In this document: one piece after another, positions 57,017-64,000 of the stretch
Position numbering within the stretch: position 1 is the stretch's first letter
Layout: every line of letters begins with the position of its first letter
Assembly: GCA_022036555.1 (NCBI GenBank)
Contig: CM039119.1
Coordinates: forward strand, 21,606,595 to 21,670,594
DNA length: 64,000 nucleotides
DNA from: Microstegium vimineum
Taxonomy: Eukaryota > Streptophyta > Magnoliopsida > Poales > Poaceae
Direction: 5' to 3'
Program-made: the position numbers and the translations under genes
The notes under the pieces: model-generated
Told to the model about the DNA's origin: nothing
Database searches by the model: none
Seen by the model: only the letters and a program-made list of their open reading frames with translations

Positions 57017-57569
57017 TGTTGGTATTTCTTATGACTATTGGATAAATCCACAAGCGCACAGATTATACCGTTGTAGCACTTCACCTAGGAGTATTCCAAG
57101 GTATCGTAATTTATATCTTCCCAAGGGAAAGTTGGGCTAGAAATAATAATTGGATAGAGATCCTAGAGAGCACCTCAACTTAGTACCAACTAGTATAAGA
57201 GGGTAAATGATATATGTAATAGGAAGTTAGAACGGACTAGATAGAATAGCTAGGTGGGAGGACAACGAGAGAGTAAAAGGGACTCCTATGCAATTCACTC
57301 TACTTCAATATACTTAGCCAATTAACTAGTCTAAACACTATAATTTGCCTCCTCAATACAAGTATGCTAGGCGAGGGGATAGATCAGCAGGAGGACAAAA
57401 CCCCTACCGGACCGCGCCCTCGTTTTACGGGGGCCATACCTTTTAAGAACTTGCCTAAAAACACATGGTGGAATACAACGACTAGACAAGGCTGTCACCT
57501 CTTGCTAACTACCACAAACAATCCGTGCAGCAAGCGGTAACCAAGGGTAATATGATGTATAAGCACCAC
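57017..57569 (-). mobile_element. Athila-like LTR fragment in reverse
   Basis: TGTTGGTATTTCTTATGACT at its left edge is the reverse of the 3' end of the LTR 26543-28293, followed in order by the reversed GCGGTATAATCTG block and the rest of the tail. It is cut at 57569 by element C. Confidence 0.8.
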
Positions 57570-59470
57570 TGAAGGACCGAGAACGGCGACCAGAGGGGGG
57601 TGAATGGGAGCCAAATAAAAATTCCTTTCAGAAACTTCTATTGCTTGACCCTTGTCCCAAAATCACGCCCAAAAACCGGGAACGAGAGACGACTCGCACA
57701 CGACCTAACAAGTAGGTGGACACCCTAGGAAGAACCCTAGAGGTGCAGCGGAGCGGTCGGAGATGAATGAAAACCAACACGCGAAAGAACGGAGGCAAAA
57801 CACCCAAACTGGGAAACCGCGGACTGTCCACCTCACAAGGGTCGGACTGTCCACCTCACACTTCCTCGACCACATCGGACTGTCCGGGGTCGGATGGCGG
57901 ACTGTCCGTCGTTCACACGACAGAGAACACAAGTTTCTGGAACCTTGCTGGTTCCCTTCCTGGACTGTCCACGCCTGGCTGTCGGACTGTCCGCGGCCGG
58001 GAACAGGGGAGCCTCGGACTATCCGTGGTCTGCACCAGACTGTCCGCTGGCCAAAAACCAAAACCAACACTATTTCTGGATGTTGCTAGACGCGCTACAG
58101 GAGCCAACCTCGGACTGTTTGTGGTAAGACGCCGGACTGTCCACGGCCGCCTCAGCCAAACGACCTGAGCAAGCCTACCTCAGTCCCGATTCCCGGACTG
58201 TCCGCCACCAGGGCGCGGACTGTCCGCGGTTCGCGGAACAGAGGCGATTTGGGGGCTGTTTTGAATCGCCTCCCCCAAATCCTCCCACAAATCTTCACCA
58301 AATCTTCACCAATAGCCACCAAAATTTGTGGGCATGATCCCAAGGCTATGGAGGAGCTATCCCTAGAGAATCATCGCTCAATTTGGATTGAATCAACGGG
58401 TGTAAAAGGATTTCGGGAAAAAACCCCAAAAGCGAAGAACATGAAATAGAAATTGCCCAATCTATGTGCTCAAGATGTTTGGGATGAAGCCCTTCGGTGC
58501 AAATCTTCTATTCATGATCCCACACAACTTGGTTCAAACGAAATCACAAAACTCGCTCTCAATCAAGAGAAATCATCGCATGAACTTAGAGGATTAGAGA
58601 GGAGCAAAAACACGATTAGAGAAGAACACAAGCAAAGGAGACACAATCATGAAATCAAAGCCACCAAGGCTTACGAAGGGTAAGGCCTCCGATTCCCATC
58701 AAAATCAAAGTGCAAATCCTTACACTAAGGAAGAAGAGAGAGAGGTGGTGCAAATGACTAGGGTTCAAGAGGTGGGATGAGGGATACCCCTTCATCCCCT
58801 ACTTATCGGGCTTTGGCTATTTCCCAAAGACCCCCCCTAGATACACTGAGTGAACTACCTAGCCTAAGCATTGCAATCCAAGCTCCGGAAAATATCTCCG
58901 CAATTTTGAATGGACGGCCCCGCTTCCTGCTAGGAGTTGTCATCGCCTCGACGCAACTTCCAGGATTCTGCCACGTGCAATCCCTGCTTCCTCAGAAGCT
59001 CCACCCGGGTTTTGAGGCCCAAACCCGCGAAACCCGCCACCGGTAGCTTTGGGCTCAACTACCGAACCCCGAGTTTTGAGGCCCAAACTTGGAAACCGTC
59101 CACCGGTGGTTTTGCGGCCCAAACCACCAAACCGCTCGACTCGAGCCACCATGTCCTCGTCCGGTCGGACTCCGAGTCTCGTGAGCTAGTCACCACAGCT
59201 AGTCCGCCGGCACCCATGGCTCCTCGGTCCGAGCCCTACTTCCGCCCTTCACCGCTCTCAGTCCATCGGCATGGCAAGCTTCTACTCTACCTTCTCCACG
59301 CCATTGACCACTGTCTCCGGGCCTAGCACCTGCAAACCACAAGCCGATAGATAGGCACAAACATGCTTTCGCAAGAGTTAGTGATAAACGCTCAAACTAA
59401 AATACCCAAGTGTTGATCAATCACCCATCACAAAACTGAACATCATGGACTCATATCAACCATGTGTTCA
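57570..59470 (-). mobile_element. 3' LTR of element C
   Basis: Plus strand from TGAAGGACCGAG to CATGTGTTCA, 1.9 kb. The left end contains CCAGAGGGGGGTGAATGGG, the reversed Sirevirus LTR 3' end. Nine exact GGACTGTCC words and three near copies lie between 57821 and 58225. Several open frames across 57628-59326 are LTR sequence and carry no domain. Confidence 0.88.
57821..58225. repeat. GGACTGTCC repeat field
   Basis: Exact GGACTGTCC at 57821, 57844, 57877, 57899, 57962, 57983, 58134, 58195 and 58217. One-base or two-base variants near 58016, 58041 and 58112. Confidence 0.9.
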
Positions 59471-59485
59471 CAATCTCCCCCTTGA
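59471..59485 (-). promoter_or_regulatory. Polypurine tract of element C
   Basis: The minus strand reads CAAGGGGGAGATTG, directly before the LTR start TGAACACATGG. Confidence 0.8.
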
Positions 59486-61050
59486 TGAGTGCATTGTCAA
59501 CACAAGTGCATTTCAGATTTGAGCCAACAAGGTAAAGCTCTCCAAATGACCAAAAGCTAAGAAAGCAAAAAACAGGGTCACTTGAGAGAAGCAAATCGCA
59601 TCCAAAACTTGGTTCCCAAAGACATGGGCAACAGCTCAACGCAACCAAGCAAAACAAAGCTAGCCCTCAAGAAGAGGCAGAAACGGGCTCAACACCGCTA
59701 GCAAGCCAAAGATACCAAACGCCTTACGGCAAGAACCTCTTCAAGATACCAATTAAATCACATAAAACTCAAGAGGCCAATCAAAACCTATCGGAGTCAA
59801 CAACACAAGCTAGACCCTCCAGAAGAGGCAAAGGCTCAACACATCTAGCAAAACTCCCCCTGGGCAAAAGCATACTCAAGATACCAAGACGGATGAAAAG
59901 AGCCAAAAATGCAAGATTTTCACAAAGTGCACATTTTCTCCCCCTTGACCACATCTCTCCCCCTTGACTAAGGAAGGTATGAAATGCATGCTTTCTCCCC
60001 ACTAGAGTGAAATGCACAACTCTCCCCCTTGTTGACACATGTAGCTCATCAAAGCTCAAAACTCAAGAAAAGGCCACACATGCCATGAAATGCAAAATGA
60101 GTGCAAAAGCTTCATACATAGAGCTAAAACAATGAAAGGATGCTCTAAGTGATGTGATCCTGTGAGAATAGGAAAAGCTCTACGTGCCCAACAAAGACTC
60201 AAGTTGAGCTAATGATCACTCTAGAAGATACAAAAGAGAAGATTACATGTGTGAGCAAGGAATGGGTATCACCTCCTAGGGACAACTAAACATGGCAAAC
60301 AAGATAGGATCTATCTCATGTATAGCAAGTAGAACTATCCCTAGCAAACTTCATACAACAAGCCAATGACCCAACTAAATAAAATTTTCAAGTTTCAGAG
60401 GTTCGCAGCCAAATTTCAGTTTTAGGCACATTTCAAGTTGTATGCGAGTGGTTGTAAGCAAGGTGATGCCACTTACCAACCTGGCGAAGTCAAAGGACTT
60501 GACACACCGGTTTCGGTCATGCACGACACCGCTCAAGTTCAACCCATATGGGAAGCAGTCTCGAACACACGGTGAAGTGCTCACAATGCAGACCCAACTC
60601 GATCTTTCCAATTCACAAATCAGAGAGCAATTTCATTTTAGATCAATTTTAATCATGATGCTCAATGGAAGTGAATGAAGCAATGAAGAGCCATAGTTAC
60701 AAGCTATATACAAGACAACCAAGAAGGATATTCAAAAGCCTACACATGCTAGTGTCATTTCAGAGGTGACATGGGGACTTAAATTCAGTTTTAATGCTTT
60801 TCTAACTTAGCTCTATTGCAAATCAAGAGATCAAAGAGTCTAAGTTAGGCAACACCATAGACACATAAAGCACCTCAAACAGAGCATAGATTCATTATAT
60901 CGGCTATAGGTATGAAGCTTAAAATGAACTATGTCACAAATGCAAATGAGATGCAAAATGAAAACTGACACCAACTAAAAACTAAGAAACAAAAAGAAAG
61001 GTCAAAATAAAAACCAAAACAAGAACTATGATACACAAAGCTTTCCTCCT
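59486..61050 (-). other. Element C post-pol non-coding region
   Basis: Contains three further exact copies of the purine core CAAGGGGGAG (minus strand) at 59938-59947, 59957-59966 and 60022-60031. Open frames at 59451-60678 have no domain. The stem-loop of elements A and B was not found here. Confidence 0.6.
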
Positions 61051-63997
61051 CTAAAAAGGAAAGAAAACACCCAACTCGCCCTGAAGGCGAGAAAACGCAG
61101 CTTGATCCAAAGGTTTTGTGAGAATGTCTACGAGCTGGTTTTGGGTATCCACATGCCAGAGGTCAATGTCGCCCTTCTCATAGTGATCTCTCAGAAAATG
61201 AAACCGAACGTCAATGTGCTTGGTCTTAGAGTGAAGCACGGGATTTTTGGCTACACTAATGGCACTTGTGCTATCACAAAGCAGAGGCACTTTAGTAAGC
61301 TCAAGACCAAAATCCTTCAAAGTCGCAATCATCCAGAGCAACTGCGAACAATAGCTAGCGGCAGCCACATACTCAACCTCCATGGTAGACTGAGCAACGC
61401 TAGATTGTTTGCGAGAAGACCAAGACACAAGAGAAGATCCGAGAAACTAACAAGTCCCCGACGTGGACTTCCGATCAAGACGACAACCGGCAAAATCGGC
61501 ATCGGAATAGCCGTAAAGACCAAGAGAGGAAGAGGTGGAAAACCACAAGCCAAACTCAGGAGTGAAGCGCAAGTACCTCATGATGCGTTTCACCGCCTGC
61601 TTGTGCAAAGTGCGAGGTGACGCCTGAAAGTGTGCACATAGGCAGACGGCGAACTGAATGTCCGGCCGAGTCACAGTCAGGTACAAGAGCGACCCGATCA
61701 TGCTTCGGTACTCCATCTGATCCACCGCTTCTCCGTCCTCGTCCGCATCCAAGGCAGTCGTAGTCGACATGGGCATCGAAAGAGGCTTTGCCTCGCCCAT
61801 GTCAAACTTCTTCAGGATATCCTTCGTGTATTTGCCTTGGTGCACAAATGTCCCTTCTCGGGTTTGCTTGATTTGCAACCCGAGAAAGAAAGCTAGCTCG
61901 CCCATCATGCTCATCTCGAACTCCCTGCTCATAAGATCTGTAAACTTGGCAACAAGAGCATGAGAAGAACCACCAAAGATGATATCATCCACGTATATTT
62001 GGACTAGGAGAGTGTCTTCGCCTTCCTTGAGGAGAAAAAGCATTTTATCGACCGATCCCATTTTAAAACCCTTAGCAAGCAAAAACGTTTTCAACCTATC
62101 ATACCATGCTCTAGGTGCTTGTTTCAAACCATACAAAGCTTTGTGAAGTTTAAAAACATGGTTTGGATACTTGGGATTTTCGAAACCAGGAGGTTGCCTA
62201 ACATACACTTCCACCTCTATGTACCCGTTCAAGAAAGCACTCTTAACGTCCATTTGAAAACGTTTGAACCCCTTGGAAGCAGCAAAGGCTAAAAGGATTC
62301 TAATGACTTCTAAACGGGCAATGGGAGCAAAGGTTTCCTCATAGTCTATTCTCTCCTTTTGACAAAAGCCTTGCGCTACCAACCTAGCCTTGTTACGCAC
62401 TACCACCCCGTCCTCACTTTGTTTGTTTTTGAAAACCCATTTGGTACCTATGGGCTGGCAAATTGGTGGTGGTGGCACTAAGACCCAAATGCGGTTTCGC
62501 TCAAAGTTTTCTAACTCCTCATGCATGGCATTAACCCAATCCGGATCCAACAATGCGTGTCCAACATCTCGGGGCTCAAAAGACGCGACAAAAGACGAAT
62601 GAGAAAAGTGGGAAATACGATACAACCTGGAGCGCATTGTGCGCTCGTCGATGTCGCCGATCATAGTCTGAGGAGGGTGGCGATGCTGAATGTGTAGCGG
62701 TGCCGCACGTGAAGAAGTCGCCTCCCCCTCAACAGCAGCTGGAGCTCCCTCAGGTGCAACAGGCACGGACTGAGGAGGCTGCTCAAACGGCCCCCATGTC
62801 GAAGAAGTAGAGGGGGTCGGGGTCGTGAGCTGAAGTGGACGTCACAGGGTCGACTGGGGCAGCCGGTGGAGTCGACTCGGGATCATCCCAATCGGCGTCG
62901 TCCTGCTCCTCCTCCACAAAGATGTTAGTGTTCACCTCATCATCACCTGCAGGCTCAAAAGCAGTCAAAACACAGGGCATGGTCTCATCGAAAGTCACCT
63001 CACAAGTCTCCATCACTCAGTTAGTCTCAAGGTTAAGTACACGATAAACACGAGAATGTAATGCATAACCCAGAAATATACCGTCTGAAGACCGTGACTC
63101 AAACTTGTCCAACTTACCCTTCTTGAGGATGAAACACTTGCATCCAAACACCCATAGGTGACTTACCTTGGGTGGTCTCCCAAATCTCAACTCATAAGAA
63201 GTCTTCTTCTTGAAAGCTCGGAGAAAAATGCGATTGGAAACATAGCAAACAGAATTAATCGCTTCGGCCCAATACCTCCTAGGAGTCCTATGCTCATCGA
63301 GCATCGTCCTAGCCATCTCAACAAGGGTCCAATTTTTGCGCTCAACAATGCCATTCTGCTGAGGAGTGTAAGGAGAGGAAAATTGGTGAACCAAACCCAA
63401 AGAAGAGCAAAGAGATGCAAATTGAACATTCTTGAATTCTGTGCCATTGTCACTACGAATAGCTCTCATGGCATGCTTAGGTAGCTCATTTTGCAATCTC
63501 AAAATCAGATCACGCACATGCATAAAAGCCTCATCCTTATTCTCCAAAAAGAACACCCAAGAGTATCTCGAATAGTCATGAACGACTACAACCACATACC
63601 ACTTCCCTCCCTCCGACCTGACCCGAGCTAGACCAACTGTGTCCATGTGTAAGAGCTCGCCGGGTTGAGTGGTCAAGATCTCAGTCACAGAAGGATGGGA
63701 AGCGGCAACCATCTTGCCATGCCGGCAAGGATGGCAAACCAAATCCTTCTCGAACTTTAGCTTTGGCAATCCTTGGATAAGGTCCATTGAGCTAAGCCTT
63801 GCAAGCAAGTCAAAACTCAAATGTCCCAATCTCCTATGCCACTTCCAAAGATCGGAAGAAGAACCGGCAAGAAGACAACAAGAAGGTCCGGAAGAGGTAG
63901 AAAAATCCGCACGAAAAACCTTCTTGAAGGGTAAAATCCGGCAAACAAGCTCACCCCGAGAGTCCAAAATCCGAGAGAGATTGGGCTTAAAGCTCAC
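61051..63997 (-). pseudogene. pol: Pol of element C: integrase, RT, RNase H (left end of gene complete, start outside)
   Basis: Read leftward. Integrase: WHRRLGHLS...CHPCRHG zinc finger, HMDTVG, IRSDNGTEF and GIVERKNWTL supply the DDE residues. The frame ends in a stop at 63017-63019 and continues in phase (ETCEVTFDETMPC). A frameshift follows between about 62770 and 62840. RT: WVNAMHEELENFERNRIWVL, KARLVAQGFCQ, FQMDVKSAFLNGYIEVEVYV and YVDDIIF (61984-61995). An in-frame TAG at 61447-61449 interrupts RNase H (DRKSTSGTC before, SLVSWSSRKQSSVAQS after), which ends QLVDILTKPLDQ and then a stop. The linker between integrase and RT is more proline-rich than in A and B, indicating a different Sirevirus branch. 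Confidence 0.92.
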
Positions 63998-64000
63998 CTC

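Larger units (their letters stand above)
57570..64000 (-). mobile_element. Sirevirus element C (Ty1/copia), minus strand, runs off the window
   Basis: 3' LTR at left (57570-59470), purine tract, post-pol region and pol reading leftward from 63997 to 61051. Gag and the 5' LTR lie beyond 64000. It is inserted in the reverse LTR fragment ending at 57569. Confidence 0.9.

Noticed and set aside
57821..58225. CRISPR-like array
   Set aside because: Nine-base words at irregular spacing in a plant LTR; no repeat-spacer structure or cas genes.
58777..59326. Frames near a Sirevirus LTR resembling secreted proline-rich proteins
   Set aside because: Inside the 3' LTR of element C, no domain.
1..64000. 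tRNA or rRNA genes
   Set aside because: Only primer-site complements of tRNA ends were seen; no cloverleaf or rRNA sequence was recognised by eye.

Overview
The window is a block of repetitive plant nuclear DNA, almost certainly from a grass and probably panicoid. The sequence itself shows several Sirevirus-type Ty1/copia LTR retrotransposons (LTRs ending near ATTCACCCCCCCTCTAG, iMet-type primer sites TGGTATC(A/G)GAGC, GGGGGAG purine tracts), Athila-type Ty3/gypsy sequence (primer site TGGTGCCGTTGCCGGGGA) and CACTA DNA transposons. I found no convincing intact host gene, RNA gene or CRISPR array. Species assignment is inference.

Layout, left to right. 1-3252: pieces of gypsy-type LTRs (ends GGGTGTTACA) interrupted by a Sirevirus-type LTR, then an unassigned stretch. 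3253-24147: reverse-strand Sirevirus-type LTRs. One of them (3253-3911 plus 19905-20753) is split by a 16-kb Athila-type element on the minus strand (3912-19904). That element carries a decayed gag-protease region, a second unrelated-looking protease fragment, a CACTA MITE (6842-7065) and gypsy-type LTR material, which itself holds a deletion-derivative element (12380-14160). A second reverse LTR (20754-24147) holds a perfect solo LTR (21481-23003). 24148-29235: an Athila-like LTR tail, then the 3' end of a Ty3/gypsy element with an antisense plant-mobile-domain gene fragment, and its 3' LTR split by a solo LTR (26543-28293). 29236-32932 and 46867-47557: a dead CACTA transposase gene (tnp2, DUF4218, DUF4216) and a convergent minus-strand gene fragment of unknown function. 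32933-46866: Sirevirus element A, complete with both LTRs, inserted into an exon of that minus-strand gene. 47558-57016: Sirevirus element B, whose reverse transcriptase is split by a solo LTR (53432-54631) and whose 3' LTR is cut after 70 bp. 57017-57569: a reverse LTR fragment. 57570-64000: Sirevirus element C on the minus strand, running off the right edge.

The nesting is well supported by target-site duplications: ATGCC, GGTAG, CCCGC, CCTAT, CAA, and an imperfect 5-bp pair for element A. In relative order the CACTA and gypsy sequences are old, B and A entered the CACTA region later, and C entered an LTR lying inside B. Only A has LTRs that look nearly identical, and its gag frame is open; every pol in the window is broken.

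The observations most worth pursuing are three. First, a stem-loop just after pol in elements A and B shows compensatory base changes. Second, element A carries a 4.6-kb post-pol cargo, with an LTR-like repeat module, a GC-rich leader and an extra long ORF, that B lacks. Third, A and B share an unusual cluster of in-frame stops at the gag-pol junction.
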